NCBI GenBank assembly: GCA_021850345.1
Contig: JAJZMN010000209.1
Span: forward strand, 1 to 14,182
Direction of reading: 5' to 3'
DNA length: 14,182 bases
From: Actinomycetes bacterium
Lineage (GTDB): Bacteria; Actinomycetota; Acidimicrobiia; Acidimicrobiales; RAAP-2
The position numbers were made by a program, and so were the translations under genes. Below the pieces are notes generated by a model. The model saw only the letters and a program-made list of their open reading frames with translations. It was not told where the DNA came from and searched no databases. Of this stretch, positions 1 through 6,959 are shown one piece after another; the stretch's first letter is position 1, and each line of letters begins with the position of its first letter.

Positions 1-320
1 TCGGCGAAGGGCTGGCGGGCAACGCCGGTCGCGCGGGCCATCTCGCCCGCGCGCACGAAGACCGGGTGCGTCGCGCGCCCCGCGAGCGCCCGGTCGAGCT
101 CGGCCTCGACCCAGTCGAGCTGGGCGCGCCGGTCGCCGGGGGCGAGATCGCCCACGTCGTCCACGAGGCGTGCGTAGCCGTAGACGGCGAGCAGCTGGTC
201 ACGCTGCGTGCGGGGCACGAGCCGGAGGGCGACGGGGAAGTTCTCGCTCGCCGCCTTCGCCATCACGGCCCCGGGCTCGAAGGTGGCGGCCGGGGCGGCG
301 ATCGTCGCCCCGGTGCTCAT
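1..320 (-). CDS. hpnC: Squalene synthase HpnC-like, N-terminal part (cut by left edge)
   Basis: Partial gene: 106 complete codons are visible before the left edge. The protein belongs to the squalene/phytoene synthase family. Residues 26-33 read ENFPVALR, a hallmark of HpnC, and residues 54-58 (DDVGD) form the first Asp-rich motif that binds the Mg-diphosphate of the substrate. In known hopanoid pathways HpnC acts with HpnD and HpnE to turn two farnesyl diphosphates into squalene, HpnC handling the presqualene diphosphate step. The chosen ATG (318-320) overlaps the dxs stop as ATGA, implying translational coupling. An alternative ATG at residue 20 (start 263) would begin closer to the usual family N-terminus. 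The second Asp-rich motif lies outside the window, so HpnD or phytoene synthase cannot be fully excluded, but the ENFPVA motif favours HpnC. Confidence 0.83.
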   Translation of the reverse strand, partial: MSTGATIAAPAATFEPGAVMAKAASENFPVALRLVPRTQRDQLLAVYGYARLVDDVGDLAPGDRRAQLDWVEAELDRALAGRATHPVFVRAGEMARATGVARQPFA

Positions 321-2338
321 CGGGCGACGCGGCCGCGCGTGCCGGTGGCGCGGGCGCCGCCGGATGCCGCGCGCGCCGCCTCGGCGAGGAGCGTGTCGTC
401 GCCCGCGAGCCTTTCGAGACCCCCACGGGTCGCCGCCGCGATCCCGGAGCCGTCGAGACCGAGGCCGGCGAGGATCACGTCGGGCTTGCCGTGGGAAAGG
501 TAGGTCGTCGGCACACCGAGCCGGACGACGAGCGGGCCGCGCACACCCACCGCCGCGGCGCGCGCGTCGATCTGTGCCGAGAGGTACGCACCGGCGCCGC
601 CGTGGACGAAGCCGTCCTCCGCTGTCACGACGAGCGCGGCGCGCGCGGCGCGCGCGAGGAGCTCGGGATCGAGGGGACGCACGACACGCGGGTCGATCAC
701 CGTCGCGTCGATCCCCTCGAGGGCGAGGATCTCCGCAGCCTCGAGCGCGGCCTTGGCGAGCTTTCCGACACCGACGATCACGACATCGTCCGCGCCGGCG
801 CGCAGCGTGCGGCTCGAGAGCCCCTCCCCGGGCGCCGCGAGGCGCGCCGGGCCGGGCGTCTTCGGGTAGCGGATGAGGGCCGGGACATCGAGGCCGAGCG
901 CGGCCGTGAGCATCGGCGCAATCTCCGCGGGCTCCGACGGCGCGAAGACCGCGAGGTCGGGGATCGACAGCCCGAGCACCATGTCGAGCAGGCCGTGGTG
1001 GCTCGGACCGTCGTCACCGGTGATCCCGGCGCGGTCCGCGCAGATCACGACCGGTGTCCGGTGCAGGCCGACGTCGAGGTTCTGCTGGTCGAAGCAGCGG
1101 GAGAGGAAGGTCGAGTAGATCGCGACGATGGGTCGCAGCCCCGCCATCGCCATGCCTGCCGCAGCGGCCATCGCGTGGCTCTCGGCGATGCCGACATCGA
1201 CGAAGCGCTCGGGGTGGCGGGTCTCGAAGGGGAGCAGTCCCGTCGGTCCCGGCATCGCGGCGGTGATCGCGACGACGCGGGGGTCGGCGGCGGCCGCCTC
1301 GAGCGCGGCGCGCGAGAAGGCCTCGGTGTAGCTCGCGTCCGTCGAGCGCGGACCGACGAGAACGGCGCCACGGTCCCCCACCCGGTTCGGGGTCGCGAGC
1401 GCCGGCTGCGCCCGAAGGTCGTGCAGGCACTGCACCTCGTCGGCCTCGGCAGGTCCGTAGCCCTTGCCCTTGCGCGTCAGTGCGTGCAGGACGATCGGGC
1501 CTGGATAGCGGGCCGCCTTCTCCAGCGCGTCGCTCAAGACGCCGATGTCGTGACCGTCGATCGGACCGAGATAGCGGATGCCGAGCGCCTCGAAGAAGAC
1601 GTGGGGCTCGACCAGCTCGCGCAACGCCGAGGTCAGGCTCCGAAGGGACTGGCCCGCGAGCGGGCCGAGGCCAGGGATGTCCTCGAGAACGCGCACGACC
1701 TTCTGGCGCAGCGCGCCGTAGGAGGGACTCAGGCGCAGCTGGGTGAGCGACTCCGAAAGCTTGGAGACCGTCGGTGCGTAGCTGCGTCCGTTGTCGTTCA
1801 AGACCACGAGCACGCGGGACTCCGAGTGCCCGAGGTTGTTGAGCGCCTCGTAGGCCATCCCACCGGTGAGCGCCCCGTCACCGACCAGCGCGACGACGCG
1901 TCGGTCCGTCTCGCCGCGGCGCGCGAACGCCGTCGCGATCCCGTGCGCGTAGCTGAGGGCAGTCGAGGCGTGGCTGTTCTCGATCCAGTCGTGCGGCGAC
2001 TCGGCGCGATTGGGGTACCCCGACAGGCCGTTGGCCTGGCGCAGCTGTGCGAACCTCTCGCGCCGACCGGTGAGCAGCTTGTGGATGTAGGCCTGGTGGC
2101 CCGTGTCGAAGAGCAGGACGTCGCGTGGGGAGTCGAAGACGCGGTGCAGCGCAATCGTCAGCTCGACCGCCCCGAGGTTCGAGCCGAGGTGGCCGCCGGT
2201 CCGGCTCACGGCGTCGACGACGAAGCGCCGGCACTCGGCGGCCAGGCGCGCGCACGACGCGACGTCGAGCGCCTTCAGATCCGCCGGGGAGTCGATCGTG
2301 TGGAGGAGCGGATAGAGGGCCTCAGCTGCTTCGTCCAC
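317..2338 (-). CDS. dxs: 1-deoxy-D-xylulose-5-phosphate synthase (DXS)
   Basis: DXS is the thiamine-diphosphate enzyme that joins pyruvate and glyceraldehyde 3-phosphate in the first step of the MEP isoprenoid pathway. The 673-residue product is somewhat longer than the usual 620-640. Expected residues are present: His50 in SRTGGHLG, the ThDP motif GDGALTGG at 153-160 ending in NDN at 181-183, catalytic Glu386 in DVGIAE, Tyr408/Arg414 in IYSTFLSR, Arg436 in DRAG, Asp443/His447 in GDDGPSHHG, and Arg490 in IRYPK. The frame stays open upstream to an ATG at 2473, but that extension is Arg/Gly/Pro-rich and unlike DXS. The GTG at 2336-2338 is chosen because a perfect AGGAGG lies 7 bases before it and the family N-terminus (LLHTIDSPADLK) follows directly. 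The gene is followed by hpnC with a 4-base overlap, so it probably supplies precursors for hopanoids. It may be a second DXS copy; the window cannot tell. Confidence 0.95.
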   Translation of the reverse strand: MDEAAEALYPLLHTIDSPADLKALDVASCARLAAECRRFVVDAVSRTGGHLGSNLGAVELTIALHRVFDSPRDVLLFDTGHQAYIHKLLTGRRERFAQLRQANGLSGYPNRAESPHDWIENSHASTALSYAHGIATAFARRGETDRRVVALVGDGALTGGMAYEALNNLGHSESRVLVVLNDNGRSYAPTVSKLSESLTQLRLSPSYGALRQKVVRVLEDIPGLGPLAGQSLRSLTSALRELVEPHVFFEALGIRYLGPIDGHDIGVLSDALEKAARYPGPIVLHALTRKGKGYGPAEADEVQCLHDLRAQPALATPNRVGDRGAVLVGPRSTDASYTEAFSRAALEAAAADPRVVAITAAMPGPTGLLPFETRHPERFVDVGIAESHAMAAAAGMAMAGLRPIVAIYSTFLSRCFDQQNLDVGLHRTPVVICADRAGITGDDGPSHHGLLDMVLGLSIPDLAVFAPSEPAEIAPMLTAALGLDVPALIRYPKTPGPARLAAPGEGLSSRTLRAGADDVVIVGVGKLAKAALEAAEILALEGIDATVIDPRVVRPLDPELLARAARAALVVTAEDGFVHGGAGAYLSAQIDARAAAVGVRGPLVVRLGVPTTYLSHGKPDVILAGLGLDGSGIAAATRGGLERLAGDDTLLAEAARAASGGARATGTRGRVAR

Positions 2339-2490
2339 CCCTCGACCTCCTCGCTGCTCGTCCTCGGCGCCAGCCGCTCCCGGGCGCGCCAAGCCGGAGC
2401 CCGTTGGCCTCCCGCGTCGCCGCCGGGGGCCGCCGCCGCAGTCTACGTGAAGTGCCGGTGACCGGACAGTCATCGCGTCTGTGCGTTCTC
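2339..2490 (-). other. Probable long 5' leader of dxs
   Basis: About 145 bases separate the predicted dxs transcription start from its GTG. The stretch ends in a strong Shine-Dalgarno sequence (AGGAGG, 7-base spacing). I see no recognisable riboswitch core. It could carry a second promoter (minus-strand TAGACT near 2440-2450) or simply be untranslated leader. Confidence 0.3.
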
Positions 2491-2519
2491 ATCCTCGCAG
2501 AGACGGCGCCGACCGTCAA
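2491..2519 (-). promoter_or_regulatory. Candidate promoter of dxs-hpnC
   Basis: On the minus strand TTGACG (2514-2519) is separated by exactly 17 bases from GAGGAT (2491-2496), a good -35/-10 pair for the housekeeping sigma factor. Transcription would begin near 2484, leaving a leader of about 145 bases before the dxs GTG. A weaker alternative -10, TAGACT, lies inside that leader. Inferred from sequence only. Confidence 0.5.
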
Positions 2520-2543
2520 CGAGCGGCAGGGCCGCATGAAGCC

Positions 2544-3338
2544 CTAGCCGATGCCAACGAGACGGCGCAGCGCAGCGCCGACGGCGAGGGTAAGAACGTC
2601 GGGCGCCGGGGTCCCCTCCGCCGGCGCGAGCGCGGCCGACAGCGCGTGCTCGAGACCACCGACAACGGCCGCGAGCGTCGCGGCAGCGCCCTCGCGCCGG
2701 CGCGCGGCGAGCCCGGCGAGGTCGAGCAGGATCCCGATCTCGGGCGTCAGCGCCGCCGCGAGCGCACGCTCGTCGCCAGCACCAGCCGCGTGCGCCGCGA
2801 GCGCCGCTTCGAGACGGGCCGCGGCCGCGGCGCCCGCGGCGCGCGCGGCCGCGAAGAACAGGTCCTCCTTGGAGGCGAAGTGGCGGTAGAAGGAGCCCTT
2901 GGCGATGCCCGCCGCCCGACACACGTCGTCGACGGTGACCTCGAAGTAGCCGTGCTCGGTGAACGCCCCGACGGCCGCGTCCAGGACGCGGCCGCGGGCG
3001 AGTTCCGCGGTGCTCGGCTCGAGCGGCGCGCGCAGCACGCGGCTCCACATCTCGGGGCGGAAGGTGCCGCCGGACTCCGGACGGCCGAGGAGGTCAGGGA
3101 GCATGTCGGGAATCAGGGCCGCGATCGCGTCGAGCGACAGGTTGCGCCGCTCCCGCAACAGTCGGACGAGGCGGACGAGCTCGACATGGCGCTCGTCGTA
3201 GAGGAAGCGGTTCGGCGCGACCTTCGCTGGTGGCGGGAGGAGACCGGCCGTGAGGTAGAAGCGGACGGTCGCCGCGGGCACCCCGGTGCGCTCGACGAGC
3301 TCGGACATCGAGAACTGGGCGGTTAGGGTGCCGGGCAT
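2544..3338 (-). CDS. MerR-TetR fusion transcriptional regulator
   Basis: One polypeptide carries two different DNA-binding domains. Counting from the ATG at 3338 (264 residues), residues about 9-75 form a MerR-type winged helix (FSMSELVERTGVPAATVRFY, then LLPPP and a LVRLVRLLRER helix). Residues about 115-165 form a TetR-type helix-turn-helix (AGIAKGSFYRHFASKEDL), followed by an Ala-rich helical C-terminal part typical of TetR ligand/dimer domains. The 3338 start keeps the residues before MSEL that MerR domains normally have. A second ATG at 3308 gives 254 residues and a 28-bp gap to the divergent degV-family gene. No ribosome-binding site distinguishes them. With the longer start, the ATGs of the two genes share the same CATG. 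The natural hypothesis is control of its divergent neighbour and of itself; target and ligand are unknown. Confidence 0.85.
   Translation of the reverse strand: MPGTLTAQFSMSELVERTGVPAATVRFYLTAGLLPPPAKVAPNRFLYDERHVELVRLVRLLRERRNLSLDAIAALIPDMLPDLLGRPESGGTFRPEMWSRVLRAPLEPSTAELARGRVLDAAVGAFTEHGYFEVTVDDVCRAAGIAKGSFYRHFASKEDLFFAAARAAGAAAAARLEAALAAHAAGAGDERALAAALTPEIGILLDLAGLAARRREGAAATLAAVVGGLEHALSAALAPAEGTPAPDVLTLAVGAALRRLVGIG
3324..3329 (+). promoter_or_regulatory. -10 box for leaderless degV-family gene
   Basis: TAGGGT fits the TANNNT consensus and sits 7 bases before the ATG at 3337, so transcription would start at or beside the A of ATG. No Shine-Dalgarno sequence precedes that ATG, and no clear -35 is seen. 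Confidence 0.45.
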
Positions 3339-4164
3339 GGGCCGTGTCGCCGTGGTCACCGACGCGAGCACCTGTTTGCCCGACGAGCTCACAGAGGAGC
3401 TCGCTCTCACGGTCCTGCCGATCAGCGAGGAGGGTCTCGAGGTCGTCGCGGCCGACGGCGAGGACGAGTCCACGTGGCGCCTCCCCGAGTCCGTCGAGCG
3501 TGCCGAGCTGGCCGCGGCCAATCACCCCTTCGTCACAGCCTACCTGGGGGCGGTCGAGCAGCCGGGCATCGACGCGGCCGTGCTCGTGACGCCCGCCGTC
3601 GAATTTGCCGCCATGTTCCGCAACGCCGCGCTCGCAGCCGAGCTCGCCGACCGCCCCGCGATCGCCATCGACTCGCGCACGGCCGCCGCCGGCCAGGCGC
3701 TCGTGGTGCTCGCCGGTGCCGAGGCCGCCGCCGCGGGGGGTGACCTCGCGACCGTGGTGGAGGCGATCGAGAGCGCGTCGCGTCGCGTCGAGCTCGTCGC
3801 GTCGCTCGCGACGCTCGAACCGATCCGGCGCTCGGGACCCGTCCCCGAGGAGGTCCTCGCGGCGGCCGGCCCGGAGGGGCGCCGCTCCCTGTTCCGCATG
3901 CGCGCGGGCATGATCGAGCCGCTCGACGACGCCTCGGGCGCCGAGGAGGCGCTCGCAGCGATCCGCGCCGTCTACCGTCGGAGCGGGGGCACCGGCATCG
4001 ACCGCACCGCGGTCTTCCACGCCGGTGTGCCGACGCTCGCCGCGCGGCTCTCAGAGCTGCTCGGGGGCGTCGACTTCGTCACCGGATTCTCCGTTGCGAT
4101 GCAGGTCCACACCGGTCGCGGCGTCGTGGGGGCAGCGTGGATCGCCGGCGACGGAGGTCGCTGA
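3337..4164 (+). CDS. DegV family protein (divergent)
   Basis: A 275-residue protein of normal DegV length. DegV proteins are cytosolic lipid-binding proteins; some (FakB) present fatty acids to a fatty-acid kinase. Family signs are the N-terminal VVTDASTCLP (6-15), IDSRTAAAGQALVVLAGAE (111-129), and the C-terminal VAMQVHTGRGVVGAAW (253-268), corresponding to the family's G-x-HTGPGxxG. Two usual lipid-head-group motifs look altered: the TSQP-type segment reads ANHP (61-64) and the SGT-type segment reads VEFA (88-91), so fatty-acid binding in the standard way is uncertain. The frame is open upstream to 3286, but that part lies within the divergent regulator. The ATG at 3337 begins the conserved domain and has a -10 box 7 bases before it. 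No fatty-acid kinase gene is visible nearby. Confidence 0.85.
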   Translation: MGRVAVVTDASTCLPDELTEELALTVLPISEEGLEVVAADGEDESTWRLPESVERAELAAANHPFVTAYLGAVEQPGIDAAVLVTPAVEFAAMFRNAALAAELADRPAIAIDSRTAAAGQALVVLAGAEAAAAGGDLATVVEAIESASRRVELVASLATLEPIRRSGPVPEEVLAAAGPEGRRSLFRMRAGMIEPLDDASGAEEALAAIRAVYRRSGGTGIDRTAVFHAGVPTLAARLSELLGGVDFVTGFSVAMQVHTGRGVVGAAWIAGDGGR

Positions 4165-4200
4165 ACGCATCTTGGACCACCGCGGACGACGGTGGGATCG

Positions 4201-4229
4201 TTGCAGCCGGCCGTGCAGCCGGGTAGCCT
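4201..4229 (+). promoter_or_regulatory. Candidate promoter of membrane-protein gene
   Basis: TTGCAG (4201-4206), a 17-base spacer, then TAGCCT (4224-4229). A start near 4236 would give a leader of about 65 bases to the ATG at 4303. A second TAGCCT occurs at about 4263 without a matching -35 and could be an alternative start site. These lie in the 138-base gap after the DegV-family gene. Confidence 0.4.
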
Positions 4230-4302
4230 CCTCGCCGCGCGCACGGGTGGGTTGCCACGCCGGTAGCCTTCCTCTGGGCGGACGCGACGCGAAGGCCGGA
4301 CG

Positions 4303-5064
4303 ATGGGCGCGCTGGGTGGGACCGATACGGGACGCGTCGGTAAGAGGACGCCGAGGGTGACCGGACGAAGGTCCGCGTCGAGCCGCGGGGAGCCGCCACC
4401 GGCGCTGCACGCTCCCGAGACCACTGCCGAGATCCCGGTCGTCGGTCCGCAGCCAGCCGCGGGTCCACGCGCCAGCTGGGCCGAGGGGACCGTGCGCGAG
4501 TCCGGTTCCGGCGTCCTGCTGCCCGACGGCTCCGTCTGGTACCCGGCCACACCTGGGCGCGAGCCGGCCCCCTTCCTCCTGCGCCTGTTCGTGTGGCTGC
4601 TGGTCTTCCTCGTCGTGCTCGGCGGCGCAGGTCTCGCCGTGGAGCACTACCACCCGAGCTGGCTCGCCTTCGCGCGCAACACGGGCTCCAGCGCCGTCGT
4701 CGTGACAGCCCCGGGCGACACAACCGGGTCCACCAGCGCCGCGGTGGCGCCGACCGGCGGCTTCCACCTCGTCGCCAACTCGGCGAAGGGCGCGACGTAC
4801 GCGACCGGTGCGAACGCCTACAGCCTCGTCATCCGCTTCACGCATCCGGTCTGGACCGTGGTCGCCTCGCCTGCGGGCTCAAAGACCTATCTCGTCGAGC
4901 AGACGCTTCAGCCGAACGCGAGCCCGAAACAGGTGATCGTGAACGGTTCGGCCTCGGTCCAGCTGTCGGCGTCGACCAAGGCCATCGACGTGCTCGTCGG
5001 CGGCAAGAGGGTCGGCAGTGTCGCCGATCCCGCCGTGGGCGACGTCTACACCTTCCGCCCCTGA
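4303..5064 (+). CDS. Single-pass membrane protein with RodZ-C-like (DUF4115-type) domain
   Basis: The product has 253 residues. Residues 1-90 are Pro/Arg-rich and probably disordered and cytoplasmic. Residues about 91-113 (FLLRLFVWLLVFLVVLGGAG...) form one hydrophobic membrane helix. A Thr/Ser/Ala-rich linker follows (about 128-152), then a C-terminal beta-rich domain (about 172-253) that would lie outside the membrane. The pattern SLVIRFTHPVWTVVASPAGSK, then LQPNASPKQVIVNGSASVQL and IDVLVGGKRVG, resembles the DUF4115 domain at the C-terminus of the cell-shape protein RodZ, but no N-terminal helix-turn-helix is visible, so this is not RodZ itself. Function is unknown; an envelope role is inferred. 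The ATG has only a weak GAAGG upstream; another in-frame start inside the disordered part is possible. Confidence 0.72.
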   Translation: MGALGGTDTGRVGKRTPRVTGRRSASSRGEPPPALHAPETTAEIPVVGPQPAAGPRASWAEGTVRESGSGVLLPDGSVWYPATPGREPAPFLLRLFVWLLVFLVVLGGAGLAVEHYHPSWLAFARNTGSSAVVVTAPGDTTGSTSAAVAPTGGFHLVANSAKGATYATGANAYSLVIRFTHPVWTVVASPAGSKTYLVEQTLQPNASPKQVIVNGSASVQLSASTKAIDVLVGGKRVGSVADPAVGDVYTFRP

Positions 5065-5070
5065 CCGACC

Positions 5071-5086
5071 GCCCCGGGCCCGGGGC
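5071..5086. terminator. GC palindrome after membrane-protein gene (possible terminator)
   Basis: A perfect 16-base palindrome, GCCCCGGGCCCGGGGC, lies 7 bases beyond the stop codon and is followed by further C/G runs that could extend or compete with the stem. There is no T-tract, so it would be a tail-less hairpin; activity is uncertain. Confidence 0.3.
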
Positions 5087-5198
5087 GCGCCCGGGGGCAC
5101 CGCGGCGTTGAGGCAGACTCTCCCCCGGCTACGCGCACCCTGCGCCGCCAGCGGCAGTCGACGGCACGTCCGTCACGACGGCGAGGAGGTATTCGGCG

Positions 5199-5927
5199 GT
5201 GGCCGAGCAAGGCTCGACGGCGAGCGCGGCGAACATCGCGCGCCAACGGCGCTTTTGGACCCGACGCGCGGCCTCCTGGGACCACGGCGCGGAGAACAAC
5301 CCCGGGCTCGTCAAGGTGGTCGAGCGCGTCGTCGCGCTGGCGGCCCCCGCGGCCGGTGAGACAGCGGTCGACCTCGGGTGCGGCTCGGGCCAGCTGACCT
5401 TCAAGCTCGCCCCCTCGGTGGCCCGCGTCCTCGCCGTGGACGTGAGCGGCGAGATGATTCGGCTGCTCGGGCGTCACGCCGCCGAACGGGGGGTCACCAA
5501 CATCGAGGGGCGCGTCGCCGCGATCGAGCACCTCGCCCTCGAGCCCGAATCGGTCGACCTTGTCGTCTCCAACTACGTGCTCCACCACCTGCGCGACCCC
5601 GACAAGGCGGTGATGGTCGCCCACGCCGCAGGCTGGCTGCGCCCCGGCGGACGCCTGGTCGTCGGCGACATGATGTTCGGCCGCGGCGGTGACGCCCGGG
5701 ACCGCCAGGTCATCTCGTCCAAGCTGGTTCTGCTCGTGAAGAAGGGGCCCGGCGGCTGGTGGCGGATCGCGAAGAACGTCGTCCGCTACCTGCTGCGCGT
5801 CCAGGAACGGCCCGTGTCGATGGCGGCCTGGGTCCAGATGTTCGAGCGCGCGGGACTCGTCGAGGTCGAGGCGGTTCCCGTCGTCAACGAGGCGGCCGTC
5901 GTCGTGGGGCGCAAGCCGCCCCGCTGA
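5199..5927 (+). CDS. Class I SAM-dependent methyltransferase
   Basis: A 242-residue protein with the Rossmann-type methyltransferase fold (Methyltransf_11/25-like). Motif I is VDLGCGSG (57-64); the acidic residue that binds the SAM ribose is Asp81 in LAVDVSGEM; motif II/III features are SNYVLHHLRDP (124-134) and LRPGGRLVVGDMM (147-159). The C-terminal part (about 185-242) is a small lid with WVQMFERAGLVEVE, typical of the family. The GTG start at 5199 is supported by GAGGAGG ending 9 bases upstream. The substrate cannot be read from the sequence; small molecules such as quinones or lipids are typical for this class. The 134-base gap to the upstream gene suggests independent transcription. The gene converges with panB across 48 bases. 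Confidence 0.88.
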   Translation: MAEQGSTASAANIARQRRFWTRRAASWDHGAENNPGLVKVVERVVALAAPAAGETAVDLGCGSGQLTFKLAPSVARVLAVDVSGEMIRLLGRHAAERGVTNIEGRVAAIEHLALEPESVDLVVSNYVLHHLRDPDKAVMVAHAAGWLRPGGRLVVGDMMFGRGGDARDRQVISSKLVLLVKKGPGGWWRIAKNVVRYLLRVQERPVSMAAWVQMFERAGLVEVEAVPVVNEAAVVVGRKPPR

Positions 5928-5975
5928 GATCGCCGGCCCGAACAGGCACTCGGCCGAGACGGAGCCGGGCGCGAC

Positions 5976-6779
5976 TCAGCTCAGCGCCCAGTCGTAGGAG
6001 TGCTCCTTGTCGGGGTAGCTCCCCGCCGCGACCTCTTCCGCGAACTCGGCCGCGGCGGTGACCATCCGTGCGCCGAGGTCGGCGTAGCGCTTGGCGAACC
6101 GGGGTCCTGGTCCCGGCGTCATCCCGAGCATCTCGGGTCCGACGAGCACCTGGCCGTCACAGTCGGGGCCCGCCCCGATGCCGATCGTCGGCACCGACAG
6201 GGCGGCGGTCACTCGGCGCGCCGCCTCGTTCGGGATCGCCTCGAGAACGACCGCGCAGCAGCCGCTCTCCTCGAGGCGGCGGGCGTCGTCCACGAGGTGG
6301 CCCGCCGCGGCCTCGCTGCGAGCCTGGACGCGGTTGCCGCCGAAGCGGTGGAAGGACTGCGGGGTGAGCCCGAGGTGGCCCATGACCGGAACGCCCTTTG
6401 TCGTGAGGGTCTCGACGAGAGCGAATTCGGGGCCCTCGAGTTTGACCACGGCCGCGCCGCCCTCCTTGAGAAGGCGGATCGCATTGCGCACGCCGTCAGC
6501 GACGTCGGCCTGGTAGGCGCCGAAGGGCAGGTCGGCGACGAGCAGTGCCGAAGAAATTCCGGCGCGCACCGCGCGGGTGTGATGCACCACGGCGTCCATG
6601 GTCACCGAGAGTGTCGTCGACTCTCCGAGAACCACGGTTCCGAGCGAGTCCCCGACCAACAGAACGGGGATCCCCGCCTCGTCGAAGGCCCGCGCCGTCG
6701 GGTAGTCGTACGCGGTGAGCATCGCAAAGCGCCGGCCCTCGGCCTTGAACCGGCGTAGGTCTTGCACGGTCGTTGCCAT
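5976..6779 (-). CDS. panB: 3-methyl-2-oxobutanoate hydroxymethyltransferase (ketopantoate hydroxymethyltransferase)
   Basis: PanB transfers a hydroxymethyl group from 5,10-methylene-tetrahydrofolate to 2-oxoisovalerate, giving ketopantoate, the first committed step of pantothenate and CoA synthesis. The 267-residue protein has the normal length and TIM-barrel signature: TAYDYPTAR near the N-terminus, the metal ligands Asp44 (GDSLG), Asp83 (ADLPFG) and Glu115 (KLEG), the catalytic Glu180 (LEAIP), and the IGIGAGPDCDGQVLV loop (199-213). The ATG is supported by GAGAGGAG 4-5 bases upstream. No panC or panD is next to it, so it stands alone here. Confidence 0.96.
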   Translation of the reverse strand: MATTVQDLRRFKAEGRRFAMLTAYDYPTARAFDEAGIPVLLVGDSLGTVVLGESTTLSVTMDAVVHHTRAVRAGISSALLVADLPFGAYQADVADGVRNAIRLLKEGGAAVVKLEGPEFALVETLTTKGVPVMGHLGLTPQSFHRFGGNRVQARSEAAAGHLVDDARRLEESGCCAVVLEAIPNEAARRVTAALSVPTIGIGAGPDCDGQVLVGPEMLGMTPGPGPRFAKRYADLGARMVTAAAEFAEEVAAGSYPDKEHSYDWALS

Positions 6780-6830
6780 CTCCGCTCCTCTCGGTCCCGG
6801 GGCTCCGCCTCCAGGCCAGTCGCTGCGGCA

Positions 6831-6846
6831 CCCCGGCGCGCCGGGG
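6831..6846. repeat. Perfect 16-bp palindrome upstream of panB
   Basis: CCCCGGCGCGCCGGGG is a perfect palindrome about 52 bases before the panB start, flanked by CGGCA on the left and TGCCG on the right (offset by three bases). It could be an operator or a leader hairpin for panB. A weak minus-strand -10 (TAGTCT, 6855-6860) lies just upstream. The rest of 6780-6959 shows no gene. Confidence 0.35.
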
Positions 6847-6959
6847 CGTTGCCGAGACTACCGCGCGGCACTCCGCGTGCCCGCTTCGCGGCGCGCACCG
6901 CCGCGCGTGGCACAGGGCCCCGGGGGGCGGCGCACGCCGGCTCCTCGGGCCGGCAACAC

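Noticed and set aside
637..660. GCGCGC-rich low-complexity run.
   Set aside because: It is explained by Ala/Arg codons within dxs (ARAARAA).
170..2461. A 763-codon open frame on the + strand opposite dxs.
   Set aside because: It is antisense to an unmistakable dxs, rich in Arg/Gly/Glu, and has no family signature. Long antisense frames are expected in DNA of this GC content.
2339..2473. A 45-residue N-terminal extension of DXS from the ATG at 2473.
   Set aside because: It is Arg/Gly/Pro-rich, unlike DXS, and the GTG at 2338 has a perfect AGGAGG at the right distance.
2481..3326. A 281-codon + strand frame opposite the MerR-TetR regulator.
   Set aside because: Composition is that of an antisense shadow; the minus strand encodes two clear DNA-binding domains.
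3776..3812. Short CGTCG-type repeats.
   Set aside because: They lie in the DegV-family coding sequence and reflect Ser/Arg/Val codon choice.
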